36,814 bases of DNA, from contig JBKQPR010000364.1 in the NCBI GenBank assembly GCA_052144935.1, forward strand, positions 1-36,814, given 5' to 3'. Both the position numbers and the translations under genes were made by a program. The notes under the pieces were generated by a model. That model saw nothing but the letters and a program-made list of their open reading frames with translations, did not search any database and had not been told where the DNA came from. This document shows, in pieces, positions 17,764-25,572 of the stretch; the stretch's first letter is position 1, and each line of letters begins with the position of its first letter. The stretch is from JOPF133 sp052144935 (lineage in GTDB: Bacteria > Acidobacteriota > Terriglobia > Bryobacterales > Bryobacteraceae).

Positions 17764-17808
17764 AGGAATTGGCGCGTTTGCGGAATTCCATAGTGGGAGG
17801 ATTCGACG

Positions 17809-18216
17809 ATGAACAAGATTCTGGTGGGGCTGGCGGCCGGCCTGGTGCTGGGGTTTATTGACGGCGCAACGGCGTGGTTCTATCCGGAGACGCGGCCGGT
17901 GATCGGCGGCATCCTGGTGGGCTCGTCCATCAAGGGGATGCTGGTGGGGCTGTTCTGTGGGTGGTTTGCGTGGAAAGTGCAATCCACGAAATGGGGGATC
18001 GTGGTGGGCGCGGGGCTGGGGCTGCTGCTGGCTTTTGGCGTGGCGGCGATGGACGCGACTGCCGGGAAGCAGCATTACCTGGAGATTATGCTGCCGGGGT
18101 TTGTGAACGGGGGCGATTATCGGGTTCTCGACGCAGCGGGCGGGGACGCGGCGGAGCGCGGTGTAGGGGAGGCAGGAGGGCGCGCGACAGCCGGCCGAAT
18201 TGGTGGTCTGCTATAG
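17809..18216 (+). pseudogene. Small membrane protein, frameshifted near its C-terminus
   Basis: GGGAGGA nine bases before the ATG supports the start. Residues 1-99 form three hydrophobic segments (about 4-20, 32-56, 62-80), as in small acidobacterial integral membrane proteins. After LPGFV (V99) the frame becomes NGGDYRVLDAAGGDAA, Gly/Ala/Arg-rich and unlike a membrane protein. Skipping one A in gtgaacg (18106-18107) instead gives TGAIIGFSTQRAGTRRSAV and a stop at 18164-18166, a natural fourth hydrophobic segment. The gene thus carries a single-base insertion, either a true mutation or a sequencing error. The function is unknown. It lies 45 bp after the kinase, in the same direction. Confidence 0.65.
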
Positions 18217-19462
18217 TCTGTTATGTTTGAGCGATCATAGCTACCAACGCCCGCTGCTGCAGATCAAGCTGCAAAACTTCCTCTCATTTGGCCCTGAGGC
18301 CGCGCCCCTTGAATTGGAGAACCTGAACATCCTCATCGGCCCGAATGCGGCTGGCAAGTCAAACCTGATCGAGGCGTTGGCGCTGATGCGGGCTACGCCC
18401 GTTTCACCCGCGGCGTCGAACATGGATTTGCGCGGCGTGGTGCGGCGCGGAGGTGGCGCCAAGGAGTGGGTTTGGAAGGGCGGGAAGTCGGCGGTTCCGG
18501 ACGTACTCGTGAGTAATCCGAACGGCCAAGAACCTGCGCGGCATCTTCTTGCTCCGAAGGGCCATCAACCTTTGCGGCACGTTCTCTCGTTTCGCGGTGA
18601 CGAACCGGGCTTTCGGTTGGAAGATGAGCGCATTGAAAACCAAGCGCCCGACCGATTTGAGAGCCAGCCCACGTATTGGTACCGCTTTCAGCACGGACAG
18701 CCCAGCCTTATTGCACACGGCGATCCGAGGCGTGCGCCTGCGCGGGAGGCCCTTAACCCGGAGCTATCTATTTTGGCGCAGCTCCGTGACCCGGAGCGGC
18801 ATCCGGAAATTGCGCGACTCACCGAGGTTTATGAGAAGATCCGAATCTATCGAGAATGGACCTTCGGACGGAACACCGTCTTTCGCGAACCGCAGAGGGC
18901 CGATATGCGGAGCGATCGTCTGGAGGAAGACTTTTCCAATCTCGGCCTTTTCCTGAGCCGCTTACGGAAGACGCCCAAAGCTAAAGCGGCGATTCTGAAC
19001 GGCTTGAAAGATCTTTACGAGGGGGTCACTGACTTTGAGCCTGTAGTAGAGGGCGGAGCCGTCCAGGTGTTCTTCAGCGAAGGGGATTTCTCGGTTCCCG
19101 CGACGCGGCTCTCGGACGGCACGCTGCGCTACCTTTGCTTGCTGGCGATTCTATGCGACCCGGAGCCACCTCCGCTCATCTGCATTGAGGAACCGGAACT
19201 GGGATTGCATCCAGACATACTGCCGAAGCTGGCAGACCTTCTCCGGCAGGCCTCCGAACGCACGCAATTAATTGTCACCACGCACTCGGACCTGCTGGTG
19301 GACGCGATGACCGAACATCCGGAAGCGGTGGTGGTATGCGAGAAGCATGAGGGCAAGACCGAAATGCGCCGACTCAAAAAAGACGACTTAACGGCTTGGC
19401 TGGACAAATATCGGCTGGGCCAGTTGTGGATCAAAGGTCAAATCGGAGGAACCCGCTGGTGA
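18200..19462 (+). CDS. AAA/OLD-like ATPase
   Basis: About 400 residues of an SMC/RecF-type ATPase (AAA_21). Motifs: the entry LLQIKLQNFLSFG, Walker A IGPNAAGKSN (46-55), the ABC-like signature RLSDGTLRYL, Walker B LICIEEPELGLHPD, and the H-loop TTHSDLLVD. Such ATPases pair with TOPRIM or DUF4276 proteins in presumed defence or DNA-repair modules. The first codons are doubtful: TTG at 18200 or TTG at 18227 are the only usable starts, and homologues normally begin right before LLQIKLQNF. Its stop overlaps the GTG of the next gene (GTGA), so the two were translated together. That partner is broken here, so the system may no longer work. Confidence 0.82.
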   Translation: MVVCYSLLCLSDHSYQRPLLQIKLQNFLSFGPEAAPLELENLNILIGPNAAGKSNLIEALALMRATPVSPAASNMDLRGVVRRGGGAKEWVWKGGKSAVPDVLVSNPNGQEPARHLLAPKGHQPLRHVLSFRGDEPGFRLEDERIENQAPDRFESQPTYWYRFQHGQPSLIAHGDPRRAPAREALNPELSILAQLRDPERHPEIARLTEVYEKIRIYREWTFGRNTVFREPQRADMRSDRLEEDFSNLGLFLSRLRKTPKAKAAILNGLKDLYEGVTDFEPVVEGGAVQVFFSEGDFSVPATRLSDGTLRYLCLLAILCDPEPPPLICIEEPELGLHPDILPKLADLLRQASERTQLIVTTHSDLLVDAMTEHPEAVVVCEKHEGKTEMRRLKKDDLTAWLDKYRLGQLWIKGQIGGTRW

Positions 19463-19947
19463 GCGCGACAATCTATCTGGAGGGAGGAGCGAGCGGGGCG
19501 GACTCCAAAGACCTACAGATCCGCTGCCGCGAGGGTTTCCGGAAGCTCTTAGAGAAATGCGACTACAAAGGCCGGATGCCGCGCCTGTTTGCGTGCGGTG
19601 CGCGCGATGCCGCATTTGACGGCTTCAAAATCGCCGTTGCCACGAAAGGAGTAGGCGATACGTGGCCCTGTGGATCGATAGAGAGGATCTGGTCTCTGCC
19701 TACACGGCGGCGGGCTACATCAATAACGAACGCCACGATTTCGGCAGCCTTCTGCGGTTCATCGAGCACAATTTTGGGATACCGGAGGGCACGCTCAATT
19801 TTGCGGATGCTCGCGCGAAGAACGATCTCAGCGGCTTTCGACCTTACCAAGGCGCCGCGCGCCTACCAGGCGATTAGCGCGCCAAAGAGCGCGAGCTTCT
19901 TCCTCCATGATAAGAGGAAAGCGACCGATCCGGACGACGGCCAATAG
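19459..19947 (+). pseudogene. DUF4276-like (TOPRIM-type) partner, truncated and fused to a phosphoesterase tail
   Basis: The start GTG at 19459 follows GGAGGA and overlaps the ATPase stop. Residues 1-66 match the N-terminus of DUF4276-like proteins: MSATIYLEGGASGADSKDL, then CREGFRKLL and RLFACGARDAAFDGFK. Near 19660 a one-base loss moves the continuation VALWIDREDLV, the expected VDSED-like TOPRIM acidic motif, into another frame. From about 19692 the DNA is no longer this gene but a copy of the 3' end of the phosphoesterase at 24131-25561. The open frame still reaches a stop at 19945 because a 2-bp deletion in the copy restores the phosphoesterase frame (SAPKSASFFLHDKRKATDP). The family is normally about 190-240 residues, so most of it is lost. 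Confidence 0.7.
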
Positions 19948-19958
19948 CGGGCGGGCGG
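19692..19958 (+). repeat. Direct repeat, copy A: phosphoesterase 3' fragment
   Basis: 267 bp that align end to end with 25304-25572, with scattered substitutions (roughly nine in ten bases identical by eye) and one 2-bp deletion at ggcttt-cgacc. It codes for AYTAAGYINNERHDFGSLL and the following C-terminus. It has no 5' part of the phosphoesterase gene and is joined to the DUF4276-like gene at a short shared ctggt. Confidence 0.9.
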
Positions 19959-19967
19959 TGGAACCGC

Positions 19968-20384
19968 CTAGCCGGAAAATTTGACACGAAGCTCCAGGTA
20001 GATGCAGCTAGGCTCCTTCTTAAGGATCGCAACCTCGAAGTTCGCGTTTTCGAGGCGTTCAATTGCCTCTGGAAGCAGCAGCAGTTGAACTGCCGTGGGC
20101 GCTGTGGCCGCGCGCTCCGCGCCAAATGCGCTCTTGTCCCATCTTCTCCCTTGCGCAATGAAGCTTACGTCCCAAGCGCGACACGCGCGCTCAACCACGC
20201 GCCACCGCGGCTGGTGCCCGCTGCAGCTCAGGTATAGATGCAGGGTCTGTCGTGTAATGCCGAGAACCCCAGCAGCATCAGTGACGGACAGCCCCTGATC
20301 TCGTCTGGCTTTATCGAGCGTACGAGCGAAATCTCGATATTCAGCATCAGTAAAAATTTTACGCCTTGTTGACACAAATATCAT
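19968..20384 (-). CDS. HTH transcriptional regulator, divergent to the HD-PRTase operon
   Basis: 138 residues. A helix-turn-helix is visible at about 31-54 (GLSVTDAAGVLGITRQTLHLYL), similar to the Xre/Cro type with an unusual SCSGHQPRW extension. The C-terminal half (PTAVQLLLLPEAIERLENAN, then EVAILKKEPSCIYLELRVKF) looks like a small alpha/beta sensor or dimerisation part. The ATG at 20384 has AGGA four bases upstream. It is transcribed away from the gene at 20547 across a 162-bp AT-rich gap that holds inverted repeats, so it probably controls that operon. The family is not named. Confidence 0.6.
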   Translation of the reverse strand: MIFVSTRRKIFTDAEYRDFARTLDKARRDQGLSVTDAAGVLGITRQTLHLYLSCSGHQPRWRVVERACRAWDVSFIAQGRRWDKSAFGAERAATAPTAVQLLLLPEAIERLENANFEVAILKKEPSCIYLELRVKFSG

Positions 20385-20546
20385 ATTATCCTATCATAGT
20401 TTTAGTAAACTTTTGACTGTGACCCGATTTTGGTAGCATTCCGCACCCAGCGATGTTAGAGTAATGTGGGGCGGCGGCTTTTGGCGAACAAAAGGCGAAT
20501 AATCCGATATCGGTGCCGCATCCAATGATTAGGGAGCGGGTATCGT
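20385..20546. promoter_or_regulatory. Divergent regulatory region with operator-like repeats
   Basis: The gap separates the HTH gene (minus) and the small protein (plus). On the plus strand a TTGACT (20413-20418) with TAGCAT 15 bp later is a possible weak promoter. Two symmetrical sites follow: CTTTTG-gcgaa-CAAAAG (20478-20494) and the perfect palindrome CCGATATCGG (20504-20513). Either could bind the regulator. The ribosome binding site gggagcgg lies just before the ATG at 20547. Confidence 0.4.
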
Positions 20547-20954
20547 ATGGAGAGCTTGAAACTGACGCCTGAAGAGTTCTTTGATGGACTGTTGGCGGCG
20601 ATAAGCGTTGAGAACAACGTTATCGAGGGCGAGCCGACCGAGGTCCACCGTGCGTTCTATCGAGTGCTCAAGGAGCTCCAGAAGGGCGACATTCTTGACG
20701 TTGACCTTTTTGAGGTTGATTACGATCCGCTATACGGGCAGAGCGGTTGGTTTGATCGAGCGCTTACTACTGCGCAACGCGACGCAGTTCTAGGCTTTGC
20801 CAACCCCAGCTACAAGAAGATCACTATCAAGTACACTCCAGCCGAGGGCGAGGCCATCCTTGAGTCCATCGGCCAAAGGGATGAATTCCGGCGACTGGCT
20901 GAGGTGTTTACAAAATCCCTGGGTGCTGCGGCGCCGAGGGGCAGTAGTTTGTAG
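20547..20954 (+). CDS. Small hypothetical protein, first gene of the HD-PRTase operon
   Basis: 135 residues, acidic, without signal peptide or membrane helix. It contains EVHRAFYRVLKELQK (32-46), WFDRALTTAQRDAVLGFANP (about 73-92) and YTPAEGEAILESI. This gives the impression of a compact helical fold, perhaps a winged helix or an adaptor, but I recognise no family. Its stop is 5 bp before the GTG of the HD-PRTase gene, so the two are translationally coupled and probably form a complex or a toxin-regulator pair (inference). Confidence 0.65.
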   Translation: MESLKLTPEEFFDGLLAAISVENNVIEGEPTEVHRAFYRVLKELQKGDILDVDLFEVDYDPLYGQSGWFDRALTTAQRDAVLGFANPSYKKITIKYTPAEGEAILESIGQRDEFRRLAEVFTKSLGAAAPRGSSL

Positions 20955-20959
20955 GTCGT

Positions 20960-23704
20960 GTGACGCCTCTCCCGCTCTACCCAGGTCTGCCAGAGACCCT
21001 GGCGTCGGTGAGCAGGCAACTTCAGGTTGCTCTTGGACCAGAGCTTCGGAAGTATGCCGAACGGCTCCGTCGGCCCGCGAACAAACCAAACGCAAAGATT
21101 ATACACGACCCAGTTTGGCGAACCATCCGGCTTGAGCCTTGCGAAGTTATCCTCGTTGATTCTCCGCTCTTGCAACGGCTCCGTCGAATACGCCAACTCG
21201 GCTTGGCCAGCTATGTGTTTCCGGGCGCTAACTATTCTCGATTTGAGCACAGCATCGGGGTTCTTCACCAGGCGCAGCGAATCATCGAGTCAATCAGACG
21301 CAACGCGCGCTCCCTCGCGATCGCGATGCACTTGCCGCCACAGGATCCGATCTTGCCCAGTGAAGAGGTGCTGCTTCGGGTAACCGCGCTCACTCATGAC
21401 GTCGGCCATGGATTCCTGAGTCACGTTTCCGAACGGGCACTCAGTCGGCTGTCGACGGTGGACGGGACACACAGCGTACGGCAATTCCAAAAAGAGGCGA
21501 AGGAGTTCTTTCGCGTTCCTGCTCTAAACCCACCGCCAGCCTTCGGGGAGATACTGTCAGCGTTATGCGCTTTGTTGCCAGAGTGGCAAGGCGTATTGTC
21601 CCTCGCGCGGGTCCCAAACTGGCCCGATATCGCGGATCTGGCCTTCAGAATGGCGCAACTGATGTGCGGCGGTCGAGATCCAATGAGGCCTTTTCTTTCG
21701 GAGATCATCTCGGGCCCGCTTGATGTTGATAAACTGGACTACATCCCGCGGGATTGCTACATGGCAGGGGTACCCATGCCCGTGGACGTGGATCGCCTGA
21801 TGGAGAAGGTCCAGGTCGTCACAGTGCCCGCCGCGACCATCCCAGAATACTGCGAGGAGATGAATGTTGAGCCGAGTGAAAGTATCCAAGTCCTTGCTGT
21901 GCAGACCTCGGGTTCGCGGGCGTTTGAGGAATTGGTGATCAGCCGATTTCTTCTGTACGAAAAGCTCTACTATCACCAGAAAATTCGTGCGATGGAGGGC
22001 GCCGCTGTCAACGCGCTAGAAATCTTAAGCGTGGAACAAGAGGAATTTGCGAAAATCGCGACCTATATGCGGTTGAGCGATGACGAATTCCTCTTGCAGC
22101 GCTGGGGTCAATCTACCGCTTCGAAACGCTTGGATATTGCCAGGGAACTCGTGTCTGGGATTGTTGAGCGCAACACGTTGGTGCGCTGCTACGCCTTTGG
22201 GCCTGGGCTGGTAAGCGGCCTGGAGCCAGATTCGCCAGAGTTTAGATCTCGCTGGAAGAAGCTGGAGCCAAATGTGCGGGCAAAGCGAGAGCCATCGTGG
22301 TTCGGATTTAGGGCGCGAATAGCTGACCGGGCGAGGGTGCTTTTGCGTTTGAGCGGGCAGGTCGGGGTAGCCGAAACCCTGACAGACGCCCAGATCGTAA
22401 TCGACCTTCCACCGGTGCAAGGAATCGCGGAAAAGACGAAATTCTTTGTTGGAGATGAGCAGTTTGGAGTTGCACCATTCATTACACGCTTCCGCGTGGA
22501 ACGGTGGGCCGAAGCGTATGAAACTCAGCACACGATTGGTTACGTCTACACCGTGCGAGAATTCGCAGTCGCAGTCCATTTCGCGGTTCGGGATTTGGTC
22601 TGGTCCGAACATCGACTGAGCTTCGACGACGCCTCCTGGACACGGACGAAGCTCACGAGCCAGGAACTCCGTGGCTTCTCAAGAATGGTTGTTGGTAAGG
22701 ACGAGTATCACAGGCCGTTTTCTGAGCCCAAGTTTATACTTGAACGCCGCCAATTTGCCGAACGGAACGAACAGAAGCAGGGAATCATCGGGCAATACGC
22801 GGATGTCTTGGGGGATTTGGCTGAGCGATGTAAGACATTCGAGTCCCATGACGGCGTGCGAGTCAGTGTTGAGAGCGTCCGATTGTGGCTGCTCCAGTTT
22901 GCGGCAGACGAGATACTCCTGGCCGTCCGACTGCTGAGTGCAATTCGCTTTTGGGGGCGATCAGCTTTGAGTGATGCGTTGGCATTCTCTGTGGATGGAC
23001 GCTATCCAGGAGGCTTTCAGACATTGGGGTTGGGTGCGCTGACCTCAAGTGCCCACCATCTAACCTATCTGTGGGATGACGTTCGAGCCAAGGTTGGGAG
23101 TGGCTTTAGAGTGATCGCCTCTCCAAGCGAAATCCAGTCGAACCTGCCAATGGTCATCTATGACGACAACGTGGGATCCGGCGGTCAAGCAGGCACTGTG
23201 TTCTCGCAATGGTTCGGTATAACCCATTCAGACTCAGATGTTGAGGAGAAGCATGCTGATCCGCTTTCCCCGGGAGACCTTGAGAAGCTGAAACATGTTC
23301 CGATCTTTCTGGTGTTCGCGACGGGTTTTCGCAGCGGCTTGGCAAAAATCGAGCAGCGGCTCAGGGAATTAACCAGAAATCCGGATGTCTCAGGGTTGAT
23401 TATTGATCCAGCAGATCTGAATTGTTTTCGGCCGGCGGCGAGGGTCTTTAGCGATCCTGATCAGGCCCAGAGGGCACGGGCAACATTCGCCAACGCGGGC
23501 AGGATCGCGATTCATGACAAGGCGCAGGAGAAACAGTGGTCAGGCGAGAAAATAGATGATCGGATCCTCGGGTATGGCAATGCGTGCGGCCTGACCGTCT
23601 TCCATTACAACGTCCCTACAACAACCGTGACCGCACTTTGGAGTACGTCACGGTCAGAAGGCGCGAGGTGGACGGCGCTATTTCCAAGGCGGCCTAGAGC
23701 CTAG
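20960..23704 (+). CDS. SAMHD1-like HD phosphohydrolase fused to a PRTase-like domain
   Basis: 914 residues. The N-terminal ~300 match the HD-type dNTP triphosphohydrolase core: IIHDPVWRTIRLEP (47-60), SPLLQRLRRIRQLG (68-81), SRFEHSIGV (His97), THDVGHGFLSH (His146, Asp147, His150) and PLDVDKLDYIPRD (253-265), closely echoing SAMHD1's EHSLGV, HDLGHGPFSH and DVDKWDYFARD. The middle (300-650) is helical and unassigned. The C-terminal ~200 residues contain MVIYDDNVGSGGQAG (731-745), the place and shape of a PRPP loop, then FLVFATGFRSGL, and end GYGNACGLTVFHYNVPTTT followed by LWSTSRSEGARWTALFPRR, which resembles the PRTase-like domains of conflict systems. The start GTG at 20960 is 5 bp from the previous stop. 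A role in nucleotide depletion or nucleotide signalling during phage defence is inferred. Confidence 0.7.
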   Translation: MTPLPLYPGLPETLASVSRQLQVALGPELRKYAERLRRPANKPNAKIIHDPVWRTIRLEPCEVILVDSPLLQRLRRIRQLGLASYVFPGANYSRFEHSIGVLHQAQRIIESIRRNARSLAIAMHLPPQDPILPSEEVLLRVTALTHDVGHGFLSHVSERALSRLSTVDGTHSVRQFQKEAKEFFRVPALNPPPAFGEILSALCALLPEWQGVLSLARVPNWPDIADLAFRMAQLMCGGRDPMRPFLSEIISGPLDVDKLDYIPRDCYMAGVPMPVDVDRLMEKVQVVTVPAATIPEYCEEMNVEPSESIQVLAVQTSGSRAFEELVISRFLLYEKLYYHQKIRAMEGAAVNALEILSVEQEEFAKIATYMRLSDDEFLLQRWGQSTASKRLDIARELVSGIVERNTLVRCYAFGPGLVSGLEPDSPEFRSRWKKLEPNVRAKREPSWFGFRARIADRARVLLRLSGQVGVAETLTDAQIVIDLPPVQGIAEKTKFFVGDEQFGVAPFITRFRVERWAEAYETQHTIGYVYTVREFAVAVHFAVRDLVWSEHRLSFDDASWTRTKLTSQELRGFSRMVVGKDEYHRPFSEPKFILERRQFAERNEQKQGIIGQYADVLGDLAERCKTFESHDGVRVSVESVRLWLLQFAADEILLAVRLLSAIRFWGRSALSDALAFSVDGRYPGGFQTLGLGALTSSAHHLTYLWDDVRAKVGSGFRVIASPSEIQSNLPMVIYDDNVGSGGQAGTVFSQWFGITHSDSDVEEKHADPLSPGDLEKLKHVPIFLVFATGFRSGLAKIEQRLRELTRNPDVSGLIIDPADLNCFRPAARVFSDPDQAQRARATFANAGRIAIHDKAQEKQWSGEKIDDRILGYGNACGLTVFHYNVPTTTVTALWSTSRSEGARWTALFPRRPRA

Positions 23705-23746
23705 AGCAGCATGAGCTCTCGTTGGACGGGGGGGGCTCCCAGCAAA

Positions 23747-23764
23747 CCCGGCGTTCGCGCCGGG
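23747..23764. terminator. UUCG-loop hairpin downstream of the HD-PRTase gene
   Basis: CCCGGCG-ttcg-CGCCGGG, a perfect 7-bp stem closed by a TTCG tetraloop, 43 bp after the stop codon at 23704. It has no T tract, but such very stable hairpins can mark the end of a transcript. Confidence 0.45.
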
Positions 23765-23830
23765 ACCCGTAGCGCAGCCCGCGGGCTATCCCTCTGGTTT
23801 GACGGCGATGATTCGCCCGCTAACCCAACC

Positions 23831-24030
23831 TCAAAACGAAAAACGCAACTGGATGGAGATTTTGCGGTTGTAGGTGCTGGCGCCGCCCATGGGACCGGAG
23901 CCGCCTCCCAGGCTGAGGTATTGGCCGAAATAGGGCGACGACAAATCGCCGTTGGGGGCGCGTAGTTGGCGCGGTTCAAGACCTGCCAAGCTTTGTCAGG
24001 ACCCGGCGCATTCTGGATGGGAAGTTGTAG
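23831..24030 (-). pseudogene. Remnant: C-terminus of an acidobacterial TonB-receptor-like protein
   Basis: On the minus strand the sequence reads KAWQVLNRANYAPP and then, after a one-base shift at the G5 run 23954-23958, NGDLSSPYFGQYLSLGGGSG and NRKISIQLRFSF followed by a stop at 23831. The pattern NRANY-xPNGxLSSPxFGQ ending in a beta strand with terminal Phe is the hallmark of the last strands of acidobacterial Oar/TonB-dependent receptors. The remaining ~1000 residues are absent, because DNA to the right (24131 onward) belongs to the phosphoesterase on the opposite strand. It is a decayed end left by rearrangement. Confidence 0.65.
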
Positions 24031-24130
24031 GGAAGCGCCCCACCGGCTGGACGGTGGCAATCGCACAAATTCGTGCGGTGAAGACGGAACTACAGCGCGC
24101 CGGCTGTGTTGAACAGGACGTGGGGCAAGT

Positions 24131-25561
24131 ATGAGACTGACTGCTAACACCCTGTTATTGATTGGCGTGGGGGCCATCGGCGCGTTCGCGCAGATTCCCA
24201 ACTTTCAGCACGTCGTGATAATCGTTCAGGAGAATCGTACGCCCGACAATCTCTTTCACGGCTTGTGCGCCGCGCCGTACGGCTCGAAGACTGTCTGCAG
24301 TACAAGCCCAACGGCGTCGCAGTATGATATTCAGACGAGTAACTGGCTGGACAAAAGCTCGTCCACGGGAGTGATTCAACCTTCGACTGTGAAGCTGGCG
24401 AATCAGTACGATTTGAGCCACGCTCACCCGGCCTTTACGGTGATGTGCGACGCCGATCCCGCGACGGGCGTGTGCAAGATGGACGGCGCCGGCGGCATAC
24501 CGTGCTCCGGGAAGTGTCCGGCCCAGCCGCAGTTCCGGTTCGTCGATAACTCTACCAGGACTTTGAATCCGTATCTCGATATGGCGACGCAATACGGCTG
24601 GGCCAATTACATGTTCCAGACCAACCAGGGACCCAGCTTTCCGGCCCATCAATTCCTCTTCGGGGGAACCTCCGCTCCCAGCGCGGCCGACGATGCGGCC
24701 GGCATCTTTGCTTCCGAGAACATGTCGGGCACAGGCACGGCCGCGGGGTGCGCGGCGGAGGCTGGAACCACCGTTCAGTTGATCGATCCCACAGGGGAAA
24801 ACAAAGACAACAAGATCTATCCGTGCTTCGAACACCAGACCATGGCGGACATACTGCCTTCGTTCCTCACCTGGAGATACTACACACCGAGCGCCGGCTC
24901 CATCTGGACCGCGCCGAACGCCATTTCGCATATCTGTCAATCGAGCGGCCCAGGCGGGAAATGCACGGGGCAGGATTGGACCGACAATGTGGATCTTACG
25001 CCGGCCGATGTGCTCAAAGATATCGCCAGTTGTAACCTCCGTTCGGTAAGTTGGGTGGTTCCCACGGGAGCCAACTCGGATCACGCGCACGTCAACGACG
25101 GCGGGGGACCCTCGTGGGTAGCGGCGATCGTCAACGCGATCGGAGCCAGCACGGCGTGCGACAACAACGAGGGGTACTGGCGAAACACCGCCATCTTCAT
25201 CACGTGGGACGATTGGGGCGGTTGGTACGACCACGAGACACCCACCATTCTGGCGCAGCCGGAAGGCGACTACCAATATGGTTTCCGCGTCCCCCTGGTG
25301 GTAGTTTCCGCCTACACGGCGGCGGGCTACATCAATAACGAACGCCACGATTTCGGCAGCCTGCTGCGGTTCATCGAGCACAACTTCGGGGTAGCGGAGG
25401 GCGCGCTCGACTTTGCGGATGCTCGCGCGAAGAACGATCTCAGCGGCTTTTTCGACCTTACCAAAGCGCCGCGCGCCTACCAGAACATCAGCGCACCAAA
25501 GAGCGCGAGCTTCTTCCTCCATGACAAGAGGAAAGCGACCGACCCGGACGACGACCAATAG
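24131..25561 (+). CDS. Secreted phosphoesterase (phospholipase C/acid phosphatase family)
   Basis: 476 residues with a signal peptide (MRLTANTLLLIGVGAIGAFA). The mature start HVVIIVQENRTPDNLFHG (26-43) is the first metal-binding motif of the phosphoesterase family that includes bacterial phospholipase C and AcpA-type acid phosphatases. Further on are PAHQFLFGG, NDGGGPSWVAAIV and FITWDDWGGWYDHE, the typical second metal/active-site block, then GFRVPLVVVSAYT and ERHDFGSLLRFIEHNFG near the C-terminus. It should cleave phosphate esters outside the cytoplasm. The gene is intact. Its last 258 bp are duplicated at 19692-19958. It has no near-neighbour in the same direction on the right, and an intergenic decay zone on its left. 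Confidence 0.9.
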   Translation: MRLTANTLLLIGVGAIGAFAQIPNFQHVVIIVQENRTPDNLFHGLCAAPYGSKTVCSTSPTASQYDIQTSNWLDKSSSTGVIQPSTVKLANQYDLSHAHPAFTVMCDADPATGVCKMDGAGGIPCSGKCPAQPQFRFVDNSTRTLNPYLDMATQYGWANYMFQTNQGPSFPAHQFLFGGTSAPSAADDAAGIFASENMSGTGTAAGCAAEAGTTVQLIDPTGENKDNKIYPCFEHQTMADILPSFLTWRYYTPSAGSIWTAPNAISHICQSSGPGGKCTGQDWTDNVDLTPADVLKDIASCNLRSVSWVVPTGANSDHAHVNDGGGPSWVAAIVNAIGASTACDNNEGYWRNTAIFITWDDWGGWYDHETPTILAQPEGDYQYGFRVPLVVVSAYTAAGYINNERHDFGSLLRFIEHNFGVAEGALDFADARAKNDLSGFFDLTKAPRAYQNISAPKSASFFLHDKRKATDPDDDQ

Positions 25562-25572
25562 CCGGCGGGCGG
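25304..25572 (+). repeat. Direct repeat, copy B: 3' end of the phosphoesterase
   Basis: 269 bp, the intact counterpart of copy A at 19692-19958. It runs from gtttccgcctacacgg inside the gene to 11 bp beyond its stop (ccggcgggcgg against cgggcgggcgg in copy A). The two copies share orientation and lie 5.6 kb apart. Confidence 0.9.

Noticed and set aside
19692..25572. Reading the direct repeat as att sites of an element integrated at a gene's 3' end
   Set aside because: In that case the intact gene would lie with the element downstream of it; here the fragment copy is upstream of the complete gene, the copies have diverged by about a tenth, and no integrase is present.
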